From OFTM382 sp964448185 (GTDB lineage Bacteria; Planctomycetota; Phycisphaerae; Phycisphaerales; UBA1924), in contig CAYUVO010000010.1 of NCBI GenBank assembly GCA_964448185.1, forward strand, positions 1 through 47,731: 47,731 nt of DNA, in the 5' to 3' direction. The notes under the pieces were generated by a model that was not told the origin of the DNA, made no database searches, and saw nothing but the letters and a program-made list of their open reading frames with translations. Shown here piece after piece: positions 1 to 7,556 of the stretch. Positions within the stretch are counted from its first letter, which is position 1, and each line of letters begins with the position of its first letter. The translations under genes were made by a program, and so were the position numbers.

Positions 1-1
1 G

Positions 2-832
2 TCGCCAGCGACCCGCGTGGGGGACTTGCTCGATCGAGATCGCATCGCAGCCAAGCTCGAACTAGCGCGCCGGTTCGAGGCAGCTCTCGACACCGCCGAG
101 CCGGTGGAAGCGGTCGCCGATCAGCTTGCGCAAGTGGGTGTGCGGCTTCGTGCGCACATGGATGACACGACGTATTTGCTTCACGGCATGCTGCGAGCGG
201 GCAAGGACGTATTGTTCGAGGGCGGCAACGCGACGCTGTTGGACGTGGACCACGGGACGTATCCGTATGTCACTTCGTCGGGGAGTTCGGTGTTGGGGAT
301 TCCGATGGGTACGGGCGTGCCGGGGTCGAGGATCGGGCGAGTGGTGGGGGTGGTCAAGGCGTACAGCACGCGGGTGGGTCTTGGGCCGATGCCTACTGAA
401 CTTCACGATGCGACGGGCGAGCTGATTCGTGAGCGGGGACGCGAGTATGGGACGACGACGGGCAGAGCGCGGCGGTGCGGGTGGCTCGATCTTGTCGCGC
501 TTCGGTACTCGGGGATGATCAATGGGGTGAACGAGCTTGCGGTGATGCTGCTCGATGTGCTGGCGAGCGTCGAACCGCTGCGGGTGTGCGCAGCGTACGA
601 GATTGATGGCGAGCGGACGGATCGGTTTCCGCCAGATGGTGCCATGCTTGAGCGCGTAGTGCCGGTGTATGAGGAGATGGAGCCGATTACGGGGGACTTG
701 ACGGGTGCGAGGTCGCTTGAGGAGTTGCCCAAGGCTGCTCGGGCGTATCTGGACCGGATCGTGGAGGCTGCGGGGGCGCCGCTAGGGCTTGTGAGTGTGG
801 GTCCCGACCGGAGTCAGACGATGGTGCTGTGA
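2..832 (+). CDS. purA: Adenylosuccinate synthetase, C-terminal part
   Basis: The reading frame is already open at the left edge (codons from position 2 read SPATRVGDLL), so the N-terminal third, including the GTP-binding loop, lies outside the window. What remains matches the PurA C-terminal two thirds: the VLFEGGNATLLDVDHGTYPYVTSS segment (Q in most family members is N here), a GVVKAYSTRVG block and GTTTGRARRCGWLDL, which belongs to the nucleotide/IMP-binding region. PurA joins IMP and aspartate using GTP in AMP synthesis in the cytoplasm. A GTG at 17 is internal, not a start. The next gene begins about 40 bp downstream, so purA is probably co-transcribed with uppS and cdsA. Confidence 0.95.
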   Translation, partial: SPATRVGDLLDRDRIAAKLELARRFEAALDTAEPVEAVADQLAQVGVRLRAHMDDTTYLLHGMLRAGKDVLFEGGNATLLDVDHGTYPYVTSSGSSVLGIPMGTGVPGSRIGRVVGVVKAYSTRVGLGPMPTELHDATGELIRERGREYGTTTGRARRCGWLDLVALRYSGMINGVNELAVMLLDVLASVEPLRVCAAYEIDGERTDRFPPDGAMLERVVPVYEEMEPITGDLTGARSLEELPKAARAYLDRIVEAAGAPLGLVSVGPDRSQTMVL

Positions 833-869
833 TAGAGTGGGTGCGATGAGCGAAACGAGAGGAAATCCG

Positions 870-1766
870 ATGAGCGATGGACAGGTGGATGACGCAGACA
901 AGGCCAGCCAGGGAGGGGGGGGGGAGTCGATCGAGCAAGCGGTCGCTCGGCTCCGGAAGATCCATCCGAAGGCGGACCCGGTCGGGCGGCTGCCCGATGT
1001 GCATCCGGCGCGGATTCCTCGGCATATCGCGGTCATCATGGACGGCAACGGACGCTGGGCTCAGCAGCGTGGGTTCCCGAGGCTGTTCGGGCATCGCAAC
1101 GGGGCGGCGGCGGTGCGGACGACGATCGAGGAGTGCGGCAGGCTCGGGGTCGAGGTGCTCACGCTGTACTCGTTTAGCACCGAGAACTGGAACCGGCCGA
1201 CGGAAGAGATCGACGCGCTGATGGGGATGGCGGTGCTGTATATGGAGGGGGAGCTCGACGCGATGGTCGCGGAGAACATGCGATTTCGGCTGATCGGCCG
1301 GACCCGTGAGCTGCCCGTGGAGGTCCGCGAAGCGGTCGAGAATCTTGAATCGGCGACGAGCGGTTGCACGGGCCCGATGCTGTGCATCGCGATGAACTAT
1401 GGCTCGCGTCAGGAGATCGCCGACGCCTGCCAGGCATTGGCTGCCAAGGTGGCCAAAGGCGAGCTTGATCCTGATTCGATCGGGGTCGAGGCGGTCGAAT
1501 CGGAGCTGTACACGGCGGGGATTCCCGACCCGGATTTGTTGATTCGGACAGCGGGCGAGAAGCGATTGAGCAACTACTTGTTGTGGCAGTTGAGCTATGC
1601 GGAGATCCATGTGACGCCCGTGCTGTGGCCCGACTTCGGGATCGAGCACCTGCACGAGGCGGTCCGCGACTACGCTTCGCGTGAGCGGCGCTTTGGAGCG
1701 TTGAATGCTCAGGCGGCTGCTTGTGTTTCACCTTCTCCCCTCCCCCCCCTTTCTCCTGCTGAGTGA
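870..1766 (+). CDS. uppS: Isoprenyl transferase (undecaprenyl diphosphate synthase)
   Basis: About 298 residues of the cis-prenyltransferase family. Visible family motifs are HIAVIMDGNGRWAQQRG (with the catalytic Asp), the GHRNGAAAVR block, LTLYSFSTENWNRP, and PDLLIRTAGEKRLSNYLLWQ followed by SYAE. The enzyme condenses isopentenyl diphosphate units into the C55 lipid carrier for peptidoglycan and other cell-wall polymers. The ATG at 870 is preferred because AGAGGAAA sits 4–5 bases upstream; an in-frame ATG at 846 lacks a clear ribosome binding site. The N-terminus has about 45 low-complexity residues, including a poly-Gly run encoded by a G tract, before the catalytic domain. cdsA starts three bases after the stop, so the two are surely co-transcribed. 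Confidence 0.95.
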   Translation: MSDGQVDDADKASQGGGGESIEQAVARLRKIHPKADPVGRLPDVHPARIPRHIAVIMDGNGRWAQQRGFPRLFGHRNGAAAVRTTIEECGRLGVEVLTLYSFSTENWNRPTEEIDALMGMAVLYMEGELDAMVAENMRFRLIGRTRELPVEVREAVENLESATSGCTGPMLCIAMNYGSRQEIADACQALAAKVAKGELDPDSIGVEAVESELYTAGIPDPDLLIRTAGEKRLSNYLLWQLSYAEIHVTPVLWPDFGIEHLHEAVRDYASRERRFGALNAQAAACVSPSPLPPLSPAE

Positions 1767-1769
1767 AGA

Positions 1770-2677
1770 GTGCTGCGAACCAGGCTGATATTTGGGGTGG
1801 GTCTGATCGTGGCGTTGGTCACGGCGATCTGGCTTGACGCCCTCATCGAGGGGGCGGCGTGGCCCTTTGGGGACGGGTCGGCTCCGCCCGGGGTGATCGC
1901 GGCGGTGGTGGTTGGATTTCTGAGCGTGGTGGGGTGCATCGAGCTGTGCGATATTTACAGGGCTAAAGGCATCTCGACGTCACGGGTGCTGACCGTGTTG
2001 GCGGGCTGGACGGGCTTGGTGGTGTGCGGGTTTGTGCCTTCGGCGTCACACGGGGTCGAGGCGGTGGCGATCGCGGGGACGGCTGCCATTGTGGTGCTGG
2101 TGGGGTCGATGATGTACTACGCGCGGCACGAGAAACCCGAGGGGGTGGTGGCGGCGACGGGCTCGGTGTTGCTTGCGTTTGTATATCTGGGGATGGCGCT
2201 CGGGTTTGTGTTGTTGCTCAGGCGAGAGCACCCGGCGTGGATGCTGTTGTGGGTCTTGGTGACGACCAAGGGCTGCGATATCGGGGCATATTTCACGGGT
2301 CGGCTCATCGGTCGGACGAAGCTGATCTCGTGGCTCAGCCCGGGCAAGACGTGGGAAGGGCTTGCGGGGGGGCTTGTATTCAGCGGCTTGGTTGGCGCTT
2401 TGGGCGCGATGTGGCTGACGGCAACGGGCAACGGGACTCTGAGTGGTGGGGCTCTGGGAGGGGGGGGGAGTTGACCCCGATCGCGGGGGCATTGATCGGG
2501 GTGGTGCTTGGGTTGGTGGGCCAGATGGGGGATCTGTTAGCGAGCCTGCTCAAACGGGACGCGGGGCTCAAAGATTCTGGGAGAGGACTTCCGGGCTTTG
2601 GTGGGTGGCTTGATGTGCTCGATTCGACGCTGTTGGCGGTACCTGTGGCGTATTGGCTTCTCAAGCTGGCGGGGTGA
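1770..2677 (+). CDS. cdsA: Phosphatidate cytidylyltransferase, frameshifted at a poly-G tract
   Basis: Multi-pass membrane enzyme that makes CDP-diacylglycerol from phosphatidic acid and CTP. From the GTG at 1770 the first frame gives the hydrophobic N-terminal part and the internal KGCDIGAYFTGRLIGRTK and SPGKTWEGLAGG motifs, then hits TGA at 2474. The C-terminal signature (GQMGDLLASLLKRDAGLKDSG, then LPGFGGWLDVLDS) continues in another frame to 2677. The switch falls at nine consecutive G (2460–2468); one extra G restores a single continuous protein of about 302 residues. A missing base in the assembly is the simplest explanation; a real mutation or phase variation cannot be excluded. It lies three bases after uppS, the usual partner of cdsA. 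Confidence 0.88.
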
Positions 2678-2698
2678 GCAGGAACCACCTCGCTCCCG

Positions 2699-2765
2699 CG
2701 AGGGGCTCGAAGGTGGTTGGGCTGCGCGAGGGGCTCGGAGGGGATTGGCGTACACGAGGGGCTCG
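2699..2765. repeat. Three CGAGGGGCTCG motifs at a 28-bp period
   Basis: The 11-mer CGAGGGGCTCG occurs at 2699–2709, 2727–2737 and 2755–2765, spaced exactly 28 bp apart. The sequence between the first two copies is partly conserved as well (AGG-GG-TTGG pattern). Each 11-mer is itself a short inverted repeat, CGAG-GGG-CTCG. The array lies just downstream of cdsA in a 324-bp stretch (2678–3001) that otherwise shows only the ribosome binding site of the next gene. A fourth copy is found at 7500–7510, also just after a gene. Function unknown; possibly a repeated extragenic hairpin. Confidence 0.7.
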
Positions 2766-3001
2766 ATCGCAGAGGCTTCCCGCGTGCTCACGCCCGCGGC
2801 TCTGATCAGACTGCCTCGTGTGTTTGATGCCTCCTCTCGTAGTTCGTGGCATAGGTTCAGACCGACTGGCTCTTGTTCGCGTTTGGGGCGGGGTATTGGA
2901 AGGTTGGTATAAATCAGTGGGGCGATGAGCCCACGATGGGCGCATAGGCGGGGTATGCTTGACGACGCTGCGCAACGATGCGCTCGGAGGCCTGCTATAC
3001 G

Positions 3002-3757
3002 ATGAATGTCACTTCCAAGCTGCTACGTGTGTTCCAGGTCGATCGCCAGCTCTCCGGGTTGGAGGGTCGGTTGCGAAAGGCTGAGCGGTTCTTGGCTGAA
3101 CAGACCCATCAGCTTGGGGTGCTCAGCGAGCAGATCAAGGCGGTCCAGGGCCAACTCCGTCAGCTCAAAGCGAGTGCTGGGAATCTCGAATCCGAGATCA
3201 CCGAGTTCGATGGCCACATCGAGAAGCATCGCGAGCAGATGAACAGCGCACAGACGAACAAGGCATACAAGGCGTTTCTCACGGAGGTGAACACGTTTAA
3301 GGCGGAGCGTGATCGGCGTGAGGAAGATGCGCTGGGGCTGCTCACGAAGATCGAGGAGCTGATGAGTCAGGCTGAGGAGCTTGATAAGGCGCACGCTGAG
3401 CGTGACAAGATGCGTGAGGTGGCTCAAGGTGAGCGCAGCGAGCGGTCGACCGAGATCGCTGATCGGGTTGAAGAACTCAAGGCGCAGCGGAAAAACCTGC
3501 TGGGCGATGTGCCCGCGGATGTGCTTGCGATCTACGACGAGTTGGTCCATCAGCTCGACGAAGACGCGATGGCCGAGCTTGAGGTCGCGGACCGCAAGCG
3601 GCACGAATACACCTGCGGGTCGTGCATGATGGGGATCCCGATGGAGTCGGCGATCTCGCTGCTGAGCGGGAAACTCACGCGGTGTCCTAGCTGCGGGTGC
3701 ATTTTGTATCTGTCGGCGGAGACGACCGATTTGCTTACTCCCGCCGAGAAGCGGTGA
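3002..3757 (+). CDS. Coiled-coil protein with C-terminal C4 zinc ribbon
   Basis: A 251-residue protein of the CT398/DUF164-like family. Residues about 5–170 are rich in heptads of Leu, Glu, Lys and Arg and should form a long coiled-coil hairpin. The C-terminus carries CGSCMMGIP and, about 20 residues later, CPSCGC, a four-cysteine zinc ribbon. The family's molecular role is poorly defined; nucleic-acid or protein-scaffold functions have been proposed. The ATG at 3002 is chosen because GGAGG (2986–2990) lies 11 bases upstream. Its stop overlaps the GTG start of the next gene (GTGA at 3754–3757), suggesting translational coupling. Confidence 0.85.
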   Translation: MNVTSKLLRVFQVDRQLSGLEGRLRKAERFLAEQTHQLGVLSEQIKAVQGQLRQLKASAGNLESEITEFDGHIEKHREQMNSAQTNKAYKAFLTEVNTFKAERDRREEDALGLLTKIEELMSQAEELDKAHAERDKMREVAQGERSERSTEIADRVEELKAQRKNLLGDVPADVLAIYDELVHQLDEDAMAELEVADRKRHEYTCGSCMMGIPMESAISLLSGKLTRCPSCGCILYLSAETTDLLTPAEKR

Positions 3758-5295
3758 ACCGGACGACAATCAGTGATGCGGGCAGAGCTGCGGAATGGGC
3801 ACGATGGTGGTGCCGCGTCCGGGTGTATGTGGTTCCTTTGATCGTGTTGATGTGTGTGACGCTGCCTCACTTGGGGCAGGGCGATTGGATGCGCACGGAC
3901 GGTGCGTGGTACGGGGCGATCGGTGTGCAGGGGTGGCGTGAGGGCCAGCTCTGGACGCTGTATGCCGAGCCGGGGGTTGCGTATTTCAACAAGCCGCCAT
4001 TGGTGTTGTGGTTGCACGGGCTTTCGCTGCATGTGTTTGGACTGGGAGCTTGGCAGGCGCGGCTTCCGAGTGTGCTCGCAGCGGCGTTATGTGTGATCGC
4101 GACGGTCGGGGTGTATCGAGCGGGAGGGGGCAGAGGGGGAGTGGGGGGGGTGACGCGGCACGGCGCTGTGAGCGTGGGAGTGGTGCTGGCGCTGACGATC
4201 GAGTTCTTTCGCAGGACTCGGGAGATATCGCTCGATCTGTGGCAGGCGGCGTTCTTGATGCTCGCGGTGTGGGCTGTGGCCAAGGCGTTGGCGTCGGTTG
4301 GCAGATCAAAAATGGCGAACGGTTGGATGGAGGGGTGGGGGGGTGGGGGGTGGATGCTGCTCGCGGGAGTGCCTCTTGGGCTGGCGCTGATGAGCAAGCC
4401 GTTCATGGGCTTGATCGCGGTGGTGCTCATCGCGGTGTGGTTGGCGTGGGCGCGCAGCGGTCGTCTGATTGCGTGGCTTGTGGGAACGGTTGGCGTTGCT
4501 GCGTTAGTTGCGGGGCCTTGGCATGTGATGATGGTGATCGAGCACGGCGAGGTGTTTACGAGCCAGTATCTCGGCGCCGAGATCGTTTCGCGTGCGACGG
4601 GGAGCTTCACGGCTGGGAGCCCTTGGGCCAAGCCGTGGTGGTTTTATTTGGAGCAGATCGGGTCGAGCTATTGGCCTTGGTTGGTTGGGGCGGTGCTGGC
4701 GTGTGTGTGCTGGATGCGTGGCAAGAGGCTGACTCACTCCGGGCAGGTTGAGCGTTGGGCTTTGGTGTGGGTGGTGGGATGGCTTGTGGTGCTCAGCGTG
4801 TTCCCGGATCGGCGGGATCGCTATGCGCTGCCGGTATGGCCCGGGCTTGGGGTGCTCGCGGGGCTTTGGATCGCGCGGTGGCCTTGGGGCTGGGTGCGTC
4901 GGGTCGAGCGGTGGGTGTTGTCGTGGGGGTGGGGCGTGCTGGTGGTGGGTGCGGTGGTGTTCGCTGCGCTTCCGGTGCGGGTTCAGAAGCCGATCAATCC
5001 GCAATGGCCCGCCGCGATCGAGTGGTTGCAAACAGAACAGCCCGAGGATCTCTGGGTGGCGGGTCGTCAGACGGGCCGGATGGCGCGGCTCTATCTTGAG
5101 CTCGGCGAATGGCCTCGCGCGAGCCACGATCGCTGGAACCAGCCTGTGGGCAGTCCGGGGATGGGCGCGATGATTTTGTATCATGTGCCCGATGGGGTGG
5201 TGCCCGGGGCGAACGAGCGGGCGGTGTTTACATCGGGGAACTTGTTGTTGACGCGGCTCGAAACGGGGGCTTGGACGCCGAGGTGGCCTGAGTGA
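3754..5295 (+). CDS. ArnT/PMT-like (GT39 family) membrane glycosyltransferase
   Basis: About 513 residues with roughly ten hydrophobic segments. The first periplasmic loop has the family layout: MRTDGAWYGAIGVQGW with the likely catalytic Asp, then YFNKPPLVLWLHGLS and WQARLPSVLAA, as in ArnT and dolichyl-phosphate-mannose mannosyltransferases. Such enzymes move a sugar from a polyprenyl-phosphate donor to lipid A, protein or another lipid; the acceptor here cannot be told. The GTG at 3754 overlaps the preceding stop as GTGA; a longer start at 3697 would overlap that gene by 60 bp. Several long G tracts encode Gly/Trp-rich loops, but the frame stays open across them. Confidence 0.85.
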   Translation: MNRTTISDAGRAAEWARWWCRVRVYVVPLIVLMCVTLPHLGQGDWMRTDGAWYGAIGVQGWREGQLWTLYAEPGVAYFNKPPLVLWLHGLSLHVFGLGAWQARLPSVLAAALCVIATVGVYRAGGGRGGVGGVTRHGAVSVGVVLALTIEFFRRTREISLDLWQAAFLMLAVWAVAKALASVGRSKMANGWMEGWGGGGWMLLAGVPLGLALMSKPFMGLIAVVLIAVWLAWARSGRLIAWLVGTVGVAALVAGPWHVMMVIEHGEVFTSQYLGAEIVSRATGSFTAGSPWAKPWWFYLEQIGSSYWPWLVGAVLACVCWMRGKRLTHSGQVERWALVWVVGWLVVLSVFPDRRDRYALPVWPGLGVLAGLWIARWPWGWVRRVERWVLSWGWGVLVVGAVVFAALPVRVQKPINPQWPAAIEWLQTEQPEDLWVAGRQTGRMARLYLELGEWPRASHDRWNQPVGSPGMGAMILYHVPDGVVPGANERAVFTSGNLLLTRLETGAWTPRWPE

Positions 5296-5420
5296 AGCGA
5301 GGGCAATAAGTCTCCACGGCACCCGGCATGATCGGAGCAAAGACCGCTCCCTGACGGTCGCGGCTCGTCAGAGGCAAGACGACGCCCGCGAGCTTCCGAT
5401 TCGGGGCTCGATGGGATCTC

Positions 5421-6512
5421 TTAGAACAAGGGCGGTTCGGTGGTGGAGGTGGGGGAAGGTGCGACCAGCGCGATGCCGAGGTGGTCGGCGGAGGCTTGGG
5501 TCAGGCTTCGGCCCCGGCGAGTGCGTGCCAAGAACCCGATCTGCAAGAGATAGGGCTCGACGACGTCTTCGAGGGTGCCCGAATCTTCGTTCATGGTTGC
5601 TGCGATGGTTTCGAGTCCGACCGGGCCGCCCTTGTAGGTGGTGGCGATGGTGCGGAGGTAGCTGCGATCGAGCTCGTCGAGTCCCAGATGATCGACGCCT
5701 TCGAGTTCAAGAGCTTCGGTGACGGCTTTGCTGGTGACGATGCCACCGGCTCTGACCTGGGCGTAGTCACGCACACGGCGGAGAAGGCGGTTGGCGATGC
5801 GGGGCGTACCACGCGAGCGCTTGGCGATGGTTTCGATGGCCTCGGGGGAATCAATCGTGAGCCCTAAGAGCCTTGCGGAACGTTTGAGGATGTGGCCCAG
5901 ATCGGCGTGGTCGTAGTAGCGGAGGTGGTGGTTGAGCCCGAAGCGTGAGCGAAGCGGGCTCGAGAGTAGTCCCGCACGGGTGGTGGCTCCGATGAGCGTG
6001 AATGGCTTACAGGGGATCTGAACGGTGCGGGCGTGGAGCCCGGCGTCGACGGTGACGTCGATGCGGAAATCTTCCATCGCTGGGTAGATGAACTCTTCGA
6101 CGGGGGTGGGGAGGCGATGGATCTCGTCGATGAAGAGCACGTCGCCGATTTGGAGACGGCTGAGGTGACTCACGAGGTCGGTGCCTCGGGCGAGGGCCGG
6201 GCCGCTGGTGGTGTAGAGGTTGGTTCCGAGTTCTCGAGCGATGACGTGTGCGAGGGTTGTTTTGCCTAGCCCTGGGGGGCCATGGAGGAGGGTGTGTTCG
6301 AGTGGTTCGGGGGCGGCATCGTTGAGAGCGGATCGCATCTTTGCAGCGTCGATGGCGATGGTGAGTCGTTCGATGAGATCGCGTTGGCCTATGTATTCGT
6401 CGATGGTTTCTGGACGACGGGCGTAGTTGGCGATTTCTTCAGCGGGCGCGTTGGTGGGGGCACCGATCCCGCTGTGTTCGTGCTCGGTGATACCGACGGC
6501 AGCGGGCCTCAA
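5421..6512 (-). CDS. ruvB: Holliday junction branch-migration helicase RuvB, 5' end unclear
   Basis: AAA+ motor that drives RuvA-bound Holliday junctions during recombination. Visible elements are YARRPETIDEYIGQ, Walker A GPPGLGKTTLA, Walker B DEIHR, sensor 1 IGATTRAG, the SRFG arginine finger and the C-terminal winged helix (GGPVGLETIA...EPYLLQIGFLARTRRG). The body is complete and ends at TAA 5421–5423. The start is a problem: no ATG or GTG lies in frame within about 60 codons upstream of the conserved domain. A TTG at 6512 is the nearest candidate, without a ribosome binding site, and the frame there runs antisense to clear permease coding sequence. The real N-terminus may have been lost at this boundary. 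No ruvA or ruvC is nearby. Confidence 0.85.
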   Translation of the reverse strand: MRPAAVGITEHEHSGIGAPTNAPAEEIANYARRPETIDEYIGQRDLIERLTIAIDAAKMRSALNDAAPEPLEHTLLHGPPGLGKTTLAHVIARELGTNLYTTSGPALARGTDLVSHLSRLQIGDVLFIDEIHRLPTPVEEFIYPAMEDFRIDVTVDAGLHARTVQIPCKPFTLIGATTRAGLLSSPLRSRFGLNHHLRYYDHADLGHILKRSARLLGLTIDSPEAIETIAKRSRGTPRIANRLLRRVRDYAQVRAGGIVTSKAVTEALELEGVDHLGLDELDRSYLRTIATTYKGGPVGLETIAATMNEDSGTLEDVVEPYLLQIGFLARTRRGRSLTQASADHLGIALVAPSPTSTTEPPLF

Positions 6513-7482
6513 GCGGAGCGGGGCTTCGCGTGGAGCGGCGGCTGCGTTTGCGGTGGCGTCGCCCGAGGTGGATGTGCCAGCGGTGGGGTTGACGTGGGGG
6601 TTGCTCGGGCCTTGGTTCGCGATCACTCGGCCATTGGTGGCGATCGCTATTGCGATTGCGACTGGTTTGAGCTTGGACCGGATAGGCAAGGGCGAGAAGG
6701 AAGCTGCTGAGGACGGGGCGGTGTCGTTGGCGGTGGTTGGTGAAGGCGGTGGTGGGTGTTGTGGGGGATCGGACAAAGAGGAAGTGGTGGAAGCATCGTC
6801 GTGTTGCCGATCGAGCGGTCCGAGAGGAGTGGTTCCCGAGGACAGCCGGCCATCGTTGCCTCGATGGGTGAGCAAACTGGTGGAGGTGGTTCGGTTTGCA
6901 GCGATCACGCTGCCGGGGTCGCTCGCGGGGTGGATGCTTTTGGGTCTTGGGCTTGCAGCGTTGATTACGGTGTTGGTGCCGACGGATTGGGCGACGGGTG
7001 ATGCGAACAGCGGGCTTCAGGGGATGGGTGGGTTGGTAGTGCAGTCATTGGTCGCGTTGGTGATCGGGATACCTCTGTATGTGTGTGCGACAGCTTCGAC
7101 GCCTATCGCGTTGGCGATGTTGGTAGCGGGGGTTGAACCCGGCGCTGCGTTGGTGTTCTTACTCGCGGGACCGGCGACGAACCCTGCGACGATCGCTTGG
7201 GTGATCCGTGACTTTGGCGTGCGCAGCGCGGTGGTGTATGTCGGGGTGATCGCGGGTGGGTCACTTGCCGCGGGGCTTGCGCTCAACGGGCTGCTGGCGG
7301 ATCACTTGGTGTTGGCGCCGCTTGTTGAGATGCACGCTCACGGCGGATCTATGTTCGGGCAGATCACAGCGGGTATTTTGCTTGTTGCTTTGGTGTTTGC
7401 GATGGGGCGGACTGTGGCTAAGCGGATGAGCAAGCCACGGGGCTCGACGAATAGCCAAGCGTGTTGTGCGTCGGAGGGGTGA
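6427..7482 (+). CDS. SO_0444-like Cu/Zn efflux permease, N-terminally truncated
   Basis: Membrane permease of the DUF318/ArsP-like superfamily. The first half shows GAPIPLCSCSVIPTAAGLKRSG and GASRGAAAAFAVASPE. A hydrophilic linker carries paired cysteines (GGCCGGS, SSCCRSS) typical of the metal-linked branch. The second half shows IGIPLYVCATASTPIALAML and GPATNPATIAWV. Family members have 75–90 further residues with membrane segments before the first motif; here an in-frame TAG at 6424–6426 ends the frame and only TTG 6427/6451 or GTG 6454 are available. The missing part would lie inside ruvB on the other strand, so the gene is probably truncated. Metal specificity is inferred from the family. 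Confidence 0.82.
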   Translation: MAISSAGALVGAPIPLCSCSVIPTAAGLKRSGASRGAAAAFAVASPEVDVPAVGLTWGLLGPWFAITRPLVAIAIAIATGLSLDRIGKGEKEAAEDGAVSLAVVGEGGGGCCGGSDKEEVVEASSCCRSSGPRGVVPEDSRPSLPRWVSKLVEVVRFAAITLPGSLAGWMLLGLGLAALITVLVPTDWATGDANSGLQGMGGLVVQSLVALVIGIPLYVCATASTPIALAMLVAGVEPGAALVFLLAGPATNPATIAWVIRDFGVRSAVVYVGVIAGGSLAAGLALNGLLADHLVLAPLVEMHAHGGSMFGQITAGILLVALVFAMGRTVAKRMSKPRGSTNSQACCASEG

Positions 7483-7497
7483 ACGACAACCCTCTCC

Positions 7498-7512
7498 CAC
7501 GAGGGGCTCGTG
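7498..7512. repeat. Hairpin containing the CGAGGGGCTCG motif
   Basis: CACGAG-GGG-CTCGTG is a perfect 6-bp inverted repeat, extendable to 7492–7518 with two mismatches. It contains a fourth copy of the 11-mer seen at 2699–2765. It lies between the convergent permease and the exported-protein gene and could help end transcription from both sides, although no T tract follows. Confidence 0.5.
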
Positions 7513-7556
7513 AGTGAGAAAGCTTGTTTGGAGCGGTCACGAGCGAGCTGATAAAC

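Noticed and set aside
2457..2480. Programmed ribosomal frameshift in cdsA
   Set aside because: No slippery heptamer with a downstream structure is evident and CdsA has no known truncated form; a missing G is simpler.
2598..2912. Possible 104-residue gene after cdsA
   Set aside because: It overlaps the end of cdsA in another frame and runs through the 28-bp repeat; no coding features.
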